A DNA stretch of 64,000 nucleotides, taken from Haematobia irritans. Its lineage: Eukaryota; Arthropoda; Insecta; Diptera; Muscidae. The stretch covers positions 222,326,975-222,390,974 of the forward strand of contig NC_134399.1 of assembly GCF_050003625.1 (NCBI RefSeq), written 5' to 3'. Every line of letters starts with the position of its first letter. Position 1 is the stretch's first letter. This document shows, one piece after another, positions 44,272-56,805 of this stretch. Position numbers and translations under genes: made by a program. Under the pieces are notes generated by a model. It was not told the origin of the DNA. It saw nothing but the letters and a program-made list of their open reading frames with translations, and did not search any database.

Positions 44272-44497
44272 CAGTGAAATCTCTCAAACTTTGACACTCC
44301 AAAACCGGACACCCCTCAAATGGGGACAGTTGTCCGGGGACATTGGCAATATTAACACATTAAAATTAACCTCTCATGGGGACAGTTGTCTGGGGACATT
44401 TGCAATATTAACACATTAAAATTAACCTCTCATACCTGGACACCTCCCAAATGTGGACAAAATTTAGGTGACCGTCTACCTTTGGGAGGTTTCACTG
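44272..44497. mobile_element. TA-flanked MITE (pogo/Tc1-like), 226 bp
   Basis: Ends CAGTGAAATCTCTCAAA and TTTGGGAGGTTTCACTG, imperfect inverted repeats, with TA at 44270-44271 and 44498-44499. The interior has a duplicated block (GGGGACAGTTGTC(C/T)GGGGACATT with CAATATTAACACATTAAAAT), spaced about 59 bp. A related fragment lies at 46183-46325. Confidence 0.75.
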
Positions 44498-44708
44498 TAT
44501 ATATGTTTCTGATCCATTTGTCCCACAATTACTCGAGCTTTTTCCATATTTTAAATCAACTTTCCAAAAAAAAAAATAGCATTTCAAATATCAAAAGGAG
44601 TTATAGAGCATAGTGTGAACGTTAGTATTACTTTAGTAAAATAGTAAAAGTAAAAACTATAGGATGACCATATAACTATAGAGTGGGTCGTGTTAACTGT
44701 TTAGTCTA

Positions 44709-44942
44709 AAGGTGGGTACTAAGTTCGAGTTTAGCCGCTAAAATCGCTAAAGTGAAAACTAAATCAGTAAGAAAAAGGCATAAAATTATACATATTTGTT
44801 GCAAATTTTTGTATAACTTGATGGGGAAAAGCCCAAAGCAAATTTTCACAAAGTTTGTATTCCTTAAAATAGATTATTAAAGAAAAGTAATCGTGAAAAA
44901 ATGACGATTTTAGCGGCTAAACTCGAACTTAATACCCACCTT
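44709..44942. mobile_element. MITE family B, complete copy
   Basis: Left AAGGTGGGTACTAAGTTCGA, right CGAACTTAATACCCACCTT; inverted arms extend through TTTAGCCGCTAAAATCG. The flanks are TAA on both sides, possibly the target duplication. Confidence 0.8.
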
Positions 44943-45387
44943 AAAATGGAAAATACTTGGAGACAGACGGGATATTATTAGTTGGTCTTATAAACCAAAC
45001 TCTGGTCTGAAATCAATATAAATGATTCAAAGTAAACAACACTTTTTAATCTTCGAAGATAATATTCGACATTGTCGTTGTAAAAATTCAGATATTAATA
45101 TATTTTTATAAAAATTAAATAATTCGATGTTTAAGCAGTTATTTATATAGCCGAGCAAAAAGCGTCTCCAAAAAGTACTGAAAATGCTTTTTTGATCCGG
45201 GAGCGGTGCAAAATTTGGGCAGAAGCGATTAATTTAATATGGGCTTGTCATAGAACGAATTTCCACGATTTCAACAGCCGTTATACTGAATATGCATCAC
45301 TGTGATACCAATTCACTGTTTTTGATGTGAATTAAAAAAAGTTGTGATATCTTGATAAACATTTTTTTTAATTTTTAATGCTTTCTA
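44943..45387. repeat. intergenic with the dispersed repeat shared with 24.9-25.1 kb
   Basis: 45155-45315 matches the reverse complement of 24938-25105 (AAAAAGTACTGAAAATG, GGGCTTGTCATAG, TTTCAACAGCCGTTA, ATGCATCAC). The remainder is AT-rich and unassigned. Confidence 0.55.
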
Positions 45388-45731
45388 GGTTAGGTTAGGT
45401 GGCAGCCCCGATGTATCAGGCTCACTTAGACTATTCAGTCCATTGTGATACCACATTGGTGAACTTCTCTCTTATCACTGAGTGCTGCCCGATTCCATGT
45501 TAAGCTCAATGACAAGGGACCTCCTTTTTATTAGCCGAGTCCAAACGGCGTTCCACATTGCAGTGAAACCACGTAGAGAAGCTTTGAAACCCTCAGAAAT
45601 GTCACCAGCATTACTGAGGTGGGATAATCCACCGCTAAAAAACTTTTTGGTGTTCGGTCGAAGCAGGAATCGAACCCACCACCTTGTGTATGCAAGGCGG
45701 GCATGCTAACCATTGCACCATGGTGGATCCC
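45388..45731 (-). mobile_element. tRNA-derived SINE
   Basis: Same family as 14071-14412, reverse orientation, starting with the GGTTAGGTTAGG tail. The flanking duplication TAATGC(T/A)TTCTA is seen on both sides. Confidence 0.85.
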
Positions 45732-46182
45732 TAATGCATTCTAAAGTTTCTCTGAATCGCTTAACCCCAAACATTTTCAAAAATGCGCAATTCTTCTAGA
45801 ATTTTGTTCGACAAAATTTAAATAATTTGTACCCTTTCATTAATCCTTACTGTTTTCGGTTCTGAAACAAAAAAAGTTAAAATTCCCTTTAATAATATGA
45901 AAATAGCGATTTAAAAAACTGAATTAAAAGAAATGGTTTGTTTATTAACATTACTGTTTTTTTATGGAAAGCGGTTTCCTATTACGTATATATTACGCTT
46001 GGAAATCGAACTCGGTGAGCTAATTACCAGGAGGCGCTGAGTTATATTGACTAACATATAATAACAATAAGAAATACTTCACGGTAATTTGTGAATTGTT
46101 ATTCTCAAAATTTAATGCAGTTGACTGTTAATGACTTCATAAAATAGAATAAGTTACAGTCCCATTAGGTATAACTACAGTA
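45732..46182. other. intergenic sequence, nothing recognised
   Basis: AT-rich; no gene or clear repeat seen. Confidence 0.35.
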
Positions 46183-46325
46183 AAACCTCCCAAAAGTGGG
46201 CACACACGGTCCCCTAAATTTTGTCCAGATTTGGGGGATGTAAACGTGCAAACGTCTCACGACAACAGTCCACTTGTGAGAGGTGTCCAGTTTTCAGAGT
46301 GTCCAAATTTGAGAAAATTTTAAAA
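46183..46325. mobile_element. fragment of the TA-flanked MITE
   Basis: CTACAGTAAAACCTCCCAAA and GTGAGAGGTGTCCAGTTTTC correspond to the element at 44272-44497; the right end is missing. Confidence 0.55.
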
Positions 46326-46710
46326 ATTAGACTTTTTGAAAAGTTATGCCTTTTAAGTTTTTAGTCTACGTTTCGATGTTTTATATTAGAATTTTGCTAA
46401 CATCAATGCAAACTTTGCATTCGTATTTTAAGGACATGGAATCTTTGTCCTCACGACAATATTTTTTTCAGTGTTTGATGGAGGGTATAACAACGTTGGC
46501 TAAATGTTTTCTGTGTAACTTCCTAAGGATACCAGAGGTGGAATAATACTAGATAATTCTGTGTGGGTTTTATTTTCTATAGAAATAAAATTTTGACAAA
46601 ATTTTCCAAAGAAATACAAATTTCACAATATTTTCTATAGAAATAAAATTTTGACAAAATTTTCTAAAGAAATAAAATGTTGACACAATTTTCCATAGAA
46701 ATAAAATTTT
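46326..46710. repeat. short 29-bp minisatellite block at its right end
   Basis: About four copies of TTTCTATAGAAATAAAATTTT between 46572 and 46708; the preceding stretch is unassigned. Confidence 0.6.
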
Positions 46711-47010
46711 GTTGTTTTGATCTCAGCTTTAAAACCATTGTGTTGACTAAACTACGGAGGGTTCAAGTGTGGTTCACTTTGGGTTTAGTGAACTGCCTGA
46801 ATTTATTCTGATAATTGATTGATAGTTTTGCTGCAAGTAGAGGATGCTGATGAGGAATGTGGTAATTCCGAAACGTGCGTCCATCCAACCATCTTGCAGT
46901 CTATAGGGCTTTGCCCAAATAAATTTGACAAACATTCTTTTCCTCTGTTGGTTAAGCTACTCTTGTAGTTTAGTCAACACAATGGTTTTAAAGCTGAGAT
47001 CAAAACAAAA
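46711..47010. mobile_element. MITE with TTTTGATCTCAGCTTTAAAA ends, 300 bp
   Basis: Inverted arms: TGATCTCAGCTTTAAAACCA, then TTGTGTTGACTAAACTAC, at the left and their reverse complement at the right (to about 47007). A related, shorter copy lies at 11653-11886. Confidence 0.8.
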
Positions 47011-47049
47011 AATATGATTGAAGTACAAACCAACAACCATCGCACCACG

Positions 47050-47344
47050 GGAGCCAACGTGGTGCAATGGTTAGCATGCCCGCATTGCATACACAAGGTC
47101 TTGGGTTCGATTCCTGCTTCGACCGAACACCAAAAAGTTTTTCAGCGGTGGATTATCCCACCTCAGTAATGCTGGTGACATTTCTGAGGGTTTCAAAGCT
47201 TCTCTAAGTAGTTTCACTGCAATGTGGAATGCCGTTCGGACTCGGCTATAAAAAGGAGGTCCCTTGTCATTGAGCTTAACATGGAATCGGGCAGCACTCA
47301 GTGATAAGAGAGAAGTTCACCAATGTGGTATCACAATGGACTGA
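47050..47344 (+). mobile_element. tRNA-derived SINE, 3'-truncated
   Basis: Plus strand, head GTGGTGCAATGGTTAGCATG and GGGTTCGATTCCTGC, body identical in layout to the other copies, but it stops at ATGGACTGA, lacking the GGTTAGG-type tail. Minisatellite follows directly. Confidence 0.85.
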
Positions 47345-47359
47345 AAAACAAAACACGAA

Positions 47360-48045
47360 TGAAATAAACTTTTGACAAAAAATTTCTATAGAAATACAAT
47401 TTTGACAAATTTTTCTATAAAAATAAAATCTTTACAAAATTTTCTATAAAAATCAAATTTAGACCAAATTTTCGATACAAATAAACATTTTTTATACAAA
47501 TAAAAATTGTGACAAAATTTTCTATACAAATAAAAATCAATTTTCTATAGAAATAAAGTTTTGACAAAATTTTCGATACAAATAAAAATTTTTATACAAA
47601 TAAAAATTTTGACAAAATTTTCTATAGAAATAAAATTTTGACAACATTTTCTATAGAAATAAAATTTTGACAAAATTTTCTATAGAAATAAAAGTTTGAC
47701 AAAATCTTCTATAGAAATAAAATTTTGACAAAATTTTCTATAGAAATAAAATTTTGAAAAAAATTCTATAGAAATAAAATTTTGACAAAATGTTCTATAG
47801 AAACAAAATTTTGACAAAATTTTCTATAGAAATACAATTTTGACAAAATTTTCTATAGAAATACAATTTTGACAAAATTTTCTATAGAAATAAAATCTTG
47901 ACAGAATTTTCGATACAAATGAAAATTTTGACAAAATTTTCTATAGAAATACAATTTTGCAAAATATTTCTTTTTTTTTGGTAGACTTTGATAAAATGTT
48001 TTCCAAATTTTTGGCTCGAGTAGCAACCGAGCAATACAATAGCAA
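47360..48045. repeat. 29-bp minisatellite with GGCTCGAGTAGCAACC flank
   Basis: About 20 copies of TTTTGACAAAATTTTCTATA / GAAATAAAA with variants (CGATACAAATAAAAAT). It ends in TTTGGTAGACTTTG and GGCTCGAGTAGCAACC, a flank also found after the array at 50.7 kb. Confidence 0.9.
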
Positions 48046-49590
48046 TTTACCCTGAAATTGTGGAACAATCAAGGTAGGTCCATTCATATCAAATTTAATT
48101 AGTAGTGAATTCAAATTAATTGATTAGTTTTTCTATTTCCCGTTCAAAACACACTTTCTCCATTCATCTTCAGGTTCTGTAGATAGATGCGTAGTTCTTC
48201 CAATATGTTGCAAATATCAGGGATGATGATTAAGTCATCCGCCTCTCTTTGACATTATGGCATTACCTATTGGCTATGTTAATAAATTTATTTATTTCTA
48301 TTGTCTTGCATTGCAATGCTTTCCTGGCCATATCAAGCTACCTTAATGTTATACCACATTCATAGAGACAATGCAACACTTGAGAGTAGAAACACAACCA
48401 ACATAAGAATGTAGGAAATTCAATCATGTGATGACTACAGCGAATATGATTACCCGGGATGGTGCCGGCACGTGCAAGCTACTCTCATTCAATCGCACTC
48501 GAGAGTTGGAATTAATTTCTAAATGTTTCAATTTCTTCCATACTAGGATGCAATGGATGATTATATGTGCGTGCGGTTTTCTTCTTTTGGTTAGATTGCT
48601 GGGAAGACAAATAGTAGCCATTTTAATGTGTATCATTGAGAGAAACAGTGGTAATCAAGTTTTGTTATAGCATTGCACGTGGATGACTGAATGAATCAAA
48701 ATAATGCGTTTTTATTTTCTAAAGAGGTTGTTGTTTTGTCTCTGCAGTATTTATTCTCATGCTATTCTCTTTCCTCTCACTCTCTTCTACTTTCTTGTGG
48801 TGCTTACTTGCCTCGCATGTTTAATTATAATTAGGCATTAGGACTCGATGCGAGAGAGTATGCGAGAATATGTATACGAATTATGCACAACAACCATTGG
48901 AGTTATTTCATTATCATTAATGTGGAAGTAACCACACAGTGGGGGTAAATGCTGCAGTTGAAACATAGAATGTATTAGGAGTTGCAATCAGAATCAAACA
49001 GTCCATTTTGCGACAATGCGAATATTTGCACCGACGGTTGGACAGTTCATCTCACGAATACTGACGTATACGCATCACAGATAATAAACTTGACACTACA
49101 TTAAAAAAAATGCTTACTCGGTTCCAAGGATTTTGTCTATACCCTAATGATTTTGGTATTGATTCCGAGCTAAAGAAGCGGAGAATTGATGTATGGATAC
49201 TTTTAAGAGACAACTTCTTTTCAATTTGAGCTTGGCATACTTGATTCTAGGAAACAAATTTTAATTTATGAGTTTTTTTCAACTTTTTTCTTCATGTGCT
49301 ATCAAAGACCTCTAAAATGTGTTAACGACAACTTAATTTTCAAAAATCAGAGTCGACTTCAAGTAAAATACTCCTTTCAAATAAAGTATTGAAAACCATC
49401 TCCTATTTTTTAACGCATTTAAGCATTGGAGTAAATATACAAAGAGCCAACAAAGTCGATTTCATTAAATTTGAAGAATTTTTTGTACGCCTTTTTTCCA
49501 CATCAAATAAAACGAGTGGCTTGGAATGTCCACAATTCCATTTAATTATCATTATCAATAAAAACTTTCCAAGCACAAAGCTTTCGCCAA
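48046..49590. other. low-repeat intergenic stretch
   Basis: About 1.5 kb with more even base composition than its surroundings and no recognised transposon. Short open frames only. Could be regulatory or intronic sequence of a larger gene; nothing specific is seen. Confidence 0.4.
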
Positions 49591-49596
49591 ATATAT

Positions 49597-50790
49597 AGAA
49601 ATAATATATTTTGACAAAATTTTCTTCAGAAATAAAATTTTGACACAATTTTCTATAGAAATAAAATTTTGACAAAATTTTCTATAGAAATAACATTTTT
49701 GACAAAATTTTCGATAGAAATAAAATTTTGACAAAATTTTCTATAGAAATAAAATTTTGACAAAATTTTCTATAGCAATAAAATTTTGAAACAATTTTCT
49801 GTAAATAAAATTTTGACAAAATTTTCTATAGAAATAAAATTTTGACAAAATTTTCTATAGCAATAAAATTTTGAAAAAAAATCTGTAGATATAAAATTTT
49901 GAAAAAAATTATCTATAGAAAATTGTCTATAGAAATAAAATTTTGAGAAAATTTTCTATAGAAACAAAATTTTGAGAAAAAAATAACATTTTGGTAAAAA
50001 ATTCTATAGAAATAAAATTTGTCTGTAGAAATAAAATTTTGAAAAAAATTATCTATAGAAATAAAATTTTGAAAAAATTTTCTGTAGAAATCAAATTTTT
50101 AGAAAATTTTCTATAGAAATAAAATTTTGAGAAAATTATATTTCTATAGAAATAAACTGTTGACAAAATTTTCTATGGAAATACAATTTTTAGAAAATTT
50201 TCTATATAAGTAAAATTTTGACACAATTTAGAAAATTGTGTATAGAAATAAAATTTTGAGAAAATTTTGTATAGAAACAAAATTTTGAGAAAAAAAATCT
50301 ATATAGAAATAACATTTTGGCAAAAAATTCTATAGAAATAAAATTTTTAAATATTTTCTGTAAATAAAATTTTGACAAAATTTTCTATAAATAAAATTTT
50401 GACAAAATTTTCTATAAATAAAATTTTGACAAAATTTTCTATAAATAAAATTTTGACAAAATTTTCTATAAATAAAATTTTGACAAAATTTTCTTTAAAA
50501 ATAAAATTTTGAAAAAAATCTCTATAGAAATAAAATTTTGACAAAATTTTCTATAGAAATCAAATTTTTAGAAAATTTTGAGAAAATTTTCTATAGAAAT
50601 AAAAAAAATTTTGACAAAATTTTCTTTAGAAATAAAAATTTGAGAAAATTTCCTATAGAAATGAAATTTTGAGAAAATTTTCTATAGAAATAAAATTTTG
50701 ACATAATTTTCTACAGAAGATTTTTTGTGGTTTTCTCAAAATTTCGGTAGATTATTTGTGGCTCGAGTGACAACCCGATTTCTCCCACTG
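49597..50790. repeat. 29-bp minisatellite, about 1.1 kb, with conserved right flank
   Basis: Nearly 40 units of TTTCTATAGAAATAAAATTTTG type. A subregion (50357-50490) has a shortened 25-bp form, TTTTCTATAAATAAAATTTTGACAA minus GA, repeated five or six times. The right flank is CGGTAGATTATTTGTGGCTC, then GAGTGACAACC. Confidence 0.92.
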
Positions 50791-51502
50791 TGCCCCTTCG
50801 TCATAATCTTTGCATCAATGCGTTAACAAATTGCTAGCTCCTTTGTATCTTTAGCAATAGACCGTTGGTGGTGTTACTCTTGGGTGGAAAGATAATTAGA
50901 CCTCCTGCACTTAATTGAGTGCTCAACTCAAATGCTTTGCGCTTCCCCATTGATTGTCTAAGTTATTTTTACTTCTGATTCTGCATTTACTTTTTTTTCA
51001 TTCAACTAACAGCAACTTCCTAGCCTCGCCCTGTCCATATGTTCTTCAGATTGAAAAAGGGAGTTGGTGTGTGTGTATGTGTTTTTTTTTGTTAATTATT
51101 TTAATTGAAATGTTCTTTATGATCATTTAATGTATTAGATTGTGGCAAATTAGTAAGATAAATGATGATGCCACTTGCTCACTTGCTATTTGCCCATTTC
51201 CTTGGCTAGAATATGGCATTTGATGTTATGCATCCATGCAAGAAAAATCTAAAATATAAAAAATTAAGGAGAATGAAATGTAGTCAAGCTTTTGGTATTG
51301 TGGCTATCTATTCCTTGGCCAATAAGAATGATGCAATTCCACTTTGTCATTTAATAAAGATGAAATTTGAATGGTAGCGATTAAATTATAAGAATGACTA
51401 TAATGAATGATCTCAATCACTTTAATGACATAACATAGATGCTCTTCCAAGAGAAGTGTCAAAATAGATTTGGCACATGTCACTTATGTGTGACAGTGTA
51501 TA
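50791..51502. other. intergenic sequence, nothing recognised
   Basis: No gene or repeat identified. Confidence 0.35.
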
Positions 51503-52445
51503 CGGGTTGGCTGATATCTATTGCAACCAACTTCAGATTGCTATCATTTCTAAACAACTCGTCTGACAGCTGACAGATTTTTTCCAGCGACAGTTCATTT
51601 AACTGTTTACAAGCTTACAAAAGCATTTTGATCTATTGCAATCAGAAATGAAGTTTTTCGTGATGGAATTCAAGTGTGATTACTTTATATTTTGCTGGAA
51701 AACCACCACCAAAGTTGCTATCATTAGAGCCCTCCAGCATTTAAATGTGTATAAATTTTGTGGTTCTCGTTCCATTGCTCTTTACCGACGAATATTAGAA
51801 ATAATCGGAAAATGCCAAAATTGATCGAAATCCACGTTGAAAACTTGTTCGTGAGTCAAAAACGGATGCAACACATATTGAAAAATGAGCTTGGACTGAA
51901 GCCATTGAAGTTCCAAAAAGTTCAAGAGCTCAACGATGCACAAAAAAGTTAGTCTGGAATGAGCCTGTTGCAGAATTTGGTTTTCTCCGATGAGAAACTA
52001 ATCAAAGCTGGATAGTTGGTGAACAAACAAAATGATCGGGTTTTCCGCCAGACCACCAGAACTCAAACGCTGCCGATGGGAATGGTGCCGACGGCCGATA
52101 GTCGCTCCCCACTTGTAATTCCCCGACCATGGGTCGAAATAAATATGGAATATTGTTGGGAAATTTTCTCAAAGACAGCATTGAAACAGGCCATCGCACT
52201 AAGCATCAACCAAGAAAAAAGGAGGTTCCTCACTTCGTTTTTACTGTATAATGGCAACCAAAATCTTCGGATCTCAATCCGAAAATGCGCCTGGGGCATT
52301 TTAGAGAGTAGGCTAAAATTTGATATTATTTCCGACATTTTGTCATTTGAACAGTCTGCTCGACGTATTCCCCATGCCTTCTCCAATTTTTTTTCAAAAG
52401 TAATTTCCGTCTTCTTCGGACATTCAACTCTGCGAGTATTTTAGT
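51503..52445 (+). pseudogene. mariner transposase remnant, second lineage
   Basis: A GGGTTGGCTGATATCTATTG end precedes broken coding sequence. Readable blocks include TTTKVAIIRALQHLNVYKF, then VSQKRMQHILKNELGLKPLK, then FSDEKL (first catalytic acid region), NKQNDRVF, and a C-terminal GILESRLKFD-like block, spread over all three frames with stops. Related to the remnant at 62030-62740 and distinct from the element at 25124-35591. Confidence 0.75.
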
Positions 52446-52699
52446 TGGCGAAGAAAGAGGTAGTATTTTACTATGATAACCCTCATGCTGCACACCGGTC
52501 AAATTAGCTTCTTACTCATCCTGTAGGCGACGTACGACTTTTTTTTTTCTAAAATTAAAACTATACACTCGCTTGGCACAAATATTCGTCAAATTTTTAT
52601 TAAACTACTGAGGTGAAATATATATTGTGGTGGTGATAAATTTAATACCTTTAATTGGAACATTTTGACACATTATTTTTGTTTTTTTTATTTTATTTA
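52446..52699. other. intergenic sequence, nothing recognised
   Basis: Short AT-rich interval. Confidence 0.3.
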
Positions 52700-53028
52700 G
52701 GTTAGGTTAGGTGGCAGCCCGATGTATCAGGCTCACTTAGACTATTCAGTCCATTGTGATACCACATTTGTGAACTTCTCTCTTATCACTGAGTGCTGCC
52801 CGATTCCATGTTAAGCTCAATGACAAAGGACCTACTTTTTATAGCCGAGTCCGAACGGCATTCCAAATTGCACTGAAACCACTTAGAGCAGCTTTGAAAC
52901 CCTCAGAAATGTTACCAGCATTACTGAGGTGGGATAATCCACCGCTGAAAAACTTTTTGGTGTTCGGCCGAAGCAGGAATCGAACCCACGACCTTGTGTA
53001 TGCAAGGCGGGCATGCTAACCATTGCAC
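52700..53028 (-). mobile_element. tRNA-derived SINE, head slightly truncated
   Basis: Reverse orientation, GGTTAGGTTAGGTGGCAG tail at the left; the head ends at GGTGCAATGG (minus strand). TTTATTTA occurs at both borders as the likely target duplication. Confidence 0.85.
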
Positions 53029-54335
53029 CTTTATTTACACTTAATATGAGTTAAATAACATAAATGGCTAAAGTAAAAATAAAAGATATCAGTCAAGGAT
53101 TAATAGCATTCTCTAAATTAGAAAAACGTCTCTTATTGGACGTTTTTGCCACAACCGTAGTACACATTTCTTTCTTTCTATACAAATTTCTTGTTCTTAG
53201 CTACGACCTAGCTATCCTAAACATTGTGTAGCAATTTAAATCAAAAACAAATGTAATAAGCATGATTTGTAATTACTTTGGCAGGTAAGTCATTTAAAAT
53301 TATTCGTAATAAACGAAGCTCTATGGCATTTATCTAACTATGGACAAAAGAATCCTTTAAAAATATTCTGGTGGCTCGTGAATTATGAAAACTTAAAGGT
53401 TGAGGGTGAAATTACCTTTCCAACTACGAATCGTTGTTGTTTTTTGTTTTGTTATAAAAAGGGTTAATTTCTGTGGCAGAGAGGTTTTTTTGAGTCATAC
53501 TGTGAGGGGTAATTGTGTGTCATTAATTAAAAGCTTAAATGAATGATTGATTAAAGAAAGCACGCAAAGAGTTGAGTTTGAACAGCACTGAAAGAAGGTT
53601 AAATGAATATGCATATAAATATAAGAACATAAGCTATCCATTAAACCTATTCGAATAACCTTTTTCAGTTGATTTTTATTATCACCCAAAAACGAGTTCA
53701 AATCTGTCACCAACACCGACACCATTCTCGTTATTTTTAAGCTCATTCCATTGCTCACCACTCACATAGTTGTCTTTTACTTTCGCTGTAAACACCTTTT
53801 AGGCAATAAATAAGACTATGGAAGTACCTATGTAATATATATGGGTACCTATATCCACGTATATATGCCCATCTACCTGTATAGATAGTACATAATGTGT
53901 ATGCTATTCTCTCTAAGTATTTTGCTCCTCCTACACATTAGGAGCGAAATTTTTGCGCATCCTTATTTCTTTGTTTGCGTAGGCTCTTTTATGAAGAATG
54001 TCCGTCCGTTCATCGTTAGTTTAATTCCCTTTCACAAACACTCAGCCAATGACATCTAAATCCCTTTTCATTTCATTGTGGTGTATGAGCAACCCTTAGC
54101 GAAGAATATTGTGTGAGAGATGTAATAGTTAACAGTAAAGTTTATTTACTACGGTGAGAGAGAGAGAGAGAGCAATGAAGAAATGAATCACAAAGTGAGA
54201 GTCAGCACGTGCTAAGGGTTCATTATTAAATTGTTTGTGGCATCATGTAAGAGATGTTTGAATTCCATTTTGTGATAGATTTAAGTGACTGGGTTCATCT
54301 GGCGACTTTGTTTACTTAAATTATGAGGGGGACCC
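53029..54335. other. low-repeat intergenic stretch with GA run
   Basis: No recognised transposon. Contains (GA)n at 54152-54173, a possible GAGA-factor-type site, and (TATA/TGTA)-rich stretches around 53830-53890. No gene seen. Confidence 0.4.
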
Positions 54336-54510
54336 CATTTTTACAGCCGAGTCTGAACGGTGTTTCTCATTACGGTGAAACCACTTAGGAACGGTTTGCA
54401 ACACTCACAAGATATTTAACCGCTGACAAATGTTTTGGTTGAAACTTGGATTGAATCGATGACCCTCTGTATGCAAGGCGGCCGTGCTAAACATTGTTCC
54501 ACGGTGACTG
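54336..54510 (-). mobile_element. diverged SINE fragment
   Basis: TACAGCCGAGTCTGAACGGT, TACGGTGAAACCACTTAG, CTGTATGCAAGGCGG and GTGCTAAACATTGTTCCACG follow the minus-strand order of the SINE with many changes and a deletion. Confidence 0.6.
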
Positions 54511-54690
54511 CAGTCAAAATAAGCTGCCGTTCCAAAAATCAATTTTATATCAAATTCGACTTCGAATTTAGGGAGACAAATGTCGATTTGACATATATTA
54601 AAAATAGATTTATTGTACTTGAGGTCAAAGTGGACCTCTCCAGCGGTGAAAGTAGATTTTGGTTGAAGAAGTTGAAGATTAAAATTGTCT

Positions 54691-54921
54691 TAGGGCACGT
54701 ACTATGTCGAGTTGAAAACCACTTTATTTTCACGATAACTTTCTTGAAAACAATCAAAATTATAAATGAATTATATAACTAATAAATAATACATCTTTAC
54801 CAAATCTAGATGAACAAGACAAGGCGTATCAATTAAGTTAAATTATCTGTTTTTAATCCCACTATTTTAATAAAGTAACCGCGGTAATTTCAACGCGAAA
54901 AGCGAACATAGTAACGGCCTT
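54691..54921. mobile_element. family C MITE
   Basis: Left GGCACGTACTATGTCGAGTT, right GCGAAAAGCGAACATAGTAA then CGGCC; the interior follows the 41452 copy. Confidence 0.65.
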
Positions 54922-55249
54922 TAAATTTAAATAAATACATTTTTAATGTAGTGATTTTCACAACACCCTAATCGCAAATTATTCCAAACATTTCCCCTGT
55001 CATCAATAGAACACAAAATGAACACTTCACGAATTCATTCAAAGCAAAAATGAAACCAAACAATTACCCCTTAAAGAAAATGAAACACTGCAAATAAAAA
55101 CAAAAAAACAATCTAGCCTCCCATATAAACAAACAAAACTGTAGCAACAAAAAAATTGAGAGAAACCCAAAAACAATCTCAAAATAAACCAAAAAGCCGG
55201 TCTCATCCAAAATACAAATCTCTATGCAAGAAATAAGAAACAAAAAACG

Positions 55250-56805
55250 GAAAACTCTATTCTCTGCTTGCCGGCCGGATTGTTTATTTGTTACACATAC
55301 GCTCTCTCATTCTCTGTTTTGCGCCGAGTATATCTCTTCGCTACACTCGGTGGCTGTGAGATATTCTCCCCGACCATGAAGGCTAGCTGGGGCTGTTTGG
55401 CACATGAAGTAATGAATGAATGAACAAATGCATTGGCAACATAAATGTTTTTCAACATTCGAAGAACCCGGACGTAAGAGCGGAAGATCTAACGACGACG
55501 CGTTTATTGTATTGTTGTGTGCTAACAAATAAAAGAAGAAGGAAAAAATATAAATTAAATTAAACCAATACCCAATTAGAATTTCGCGCAAAAATAGTAA
55601 CAAAAATCGCCAAAATTCATTTTAATTAACAAAAAATAGCAAAAGAAAAAAAAAAATTAGCTCTTCGTTAATACAATTCATGCTTAGTCAAGTGTAGCAA
55701 AAAGGTGATTTATGTGCATATTTCCCCCGAAACGAATAATAGTGCATTTGGACATTTTTGGCAAAGTTGGAAAAAAAGTTGCTGGTTGTCGCTAATTTTC
55801 AAAGTGTAATTGCCAAATCAAATTAGTATGTCGTGGTGATTAGTGGTCGAGTAATCAGTTGAAAGTCATTTTGGAATTGACTAGCAAGGAAAACTAAACG
55901 TGTTTGAGAGTTAGACAGATAGCAGATTTGCTACGTCTTGTTTTGCCAAATACTACAACAAATAGGCACAGTTTTTGATTCCTGTTAGCCATTTAATCAA
56001 TCGTTAGCAGCTAAACTTACAACAAAGCCGGGAATCATTTCATTCCAAGTGGCCCATGTTTATTAGCAGCTTTTAGTTATAAATCTGGAAATCCCAAAAA
56101 GAAACACACACTTGCACTCATTTCAATAATTCCCTCTTTCCCTCCCTCCAATAACAGTGCTGATCTTTCACGCTCTCCATTCATTCTCATTGCTGGCCTG
56201 TTGGGCTTAATTGGCTGTTGATTGACGTTACCAGATTTTTGTTGCTGATGCTGTCGGTTGATGTCTGTCTGCCGTTCTGTTGAAAAAAAGTTTCATTTTA
56301 ATTGCCTGAAAATCAAAGCAAATAAACATTTCAATTAACGCGTGCTAAACAGCTCAAGACTGCAAAAAGTATACAAAAAAAAAAAAAAACAATAATAACA
56401 CCAACAAAAAGGAAGAAAATCATTCATTCACACCCTTTATAATAGTGAGTGTATGTTATAAGTAACAGCAAGCGAGAGAGAGGGTCATCATCAACAAAAA
56501 TAATAACTAAAATTCTTTGTTCGAGGTAGATTTTTTGGGAATGCCGACGTCTTTAACAACGTGCCAGTGAATTCAAGTGAATGGAAGTGATTAATTAAAA
56601 ATTTTATTGCAAATTGTGTTCGAGAAACAGAAAAAGGTTAAGCAAAACAAACGCCCCTTCTCGCACCACCACACACACCCATACACTCATTAGTGTATTG
56701 ACAGACAAGAGAAACCAGATACCTATCTCTAGATAAATTTTTGCAAATTCCTACAAAGAACCTCATCGATTGTTAAATCAAACAATCTTATCTCACCTAT
56801 GTAAG
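55250..56805 (+). promoter_or_regulatory. candidate promoter and long untranslated first exon
   Basis: A 1.5-kb stretch free of recognised repeats, with CTCTCTCATTCTCTG and GCCGAGTATATCTCTTCGCT near its left side, many A-rich CAAAAATAGTAACAAAAATCG leader-like strings, no long reading frame, and a strong donor-like ATGTAAGTATC near 56797-56805. This is the texture of a fly developmental-gene 5' UTR exon followed by a large intron. No downstream coding exon is visible in the window, so strand and identity are tentative. Confidence 0.3.

Noticed and set aside
47050..47125. tRNA gene suggested by box A and box B
   Set aside because: No cloverleaf with a paired acceptor stem, and the sequence continues into a SINE body shared by several loci.
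52016..52444. 142-codon frame at 52.0-52.4 kb as a gene
   Set aside because: One frame of the degenerate mariner transposase; homologous blocks jump between frames.
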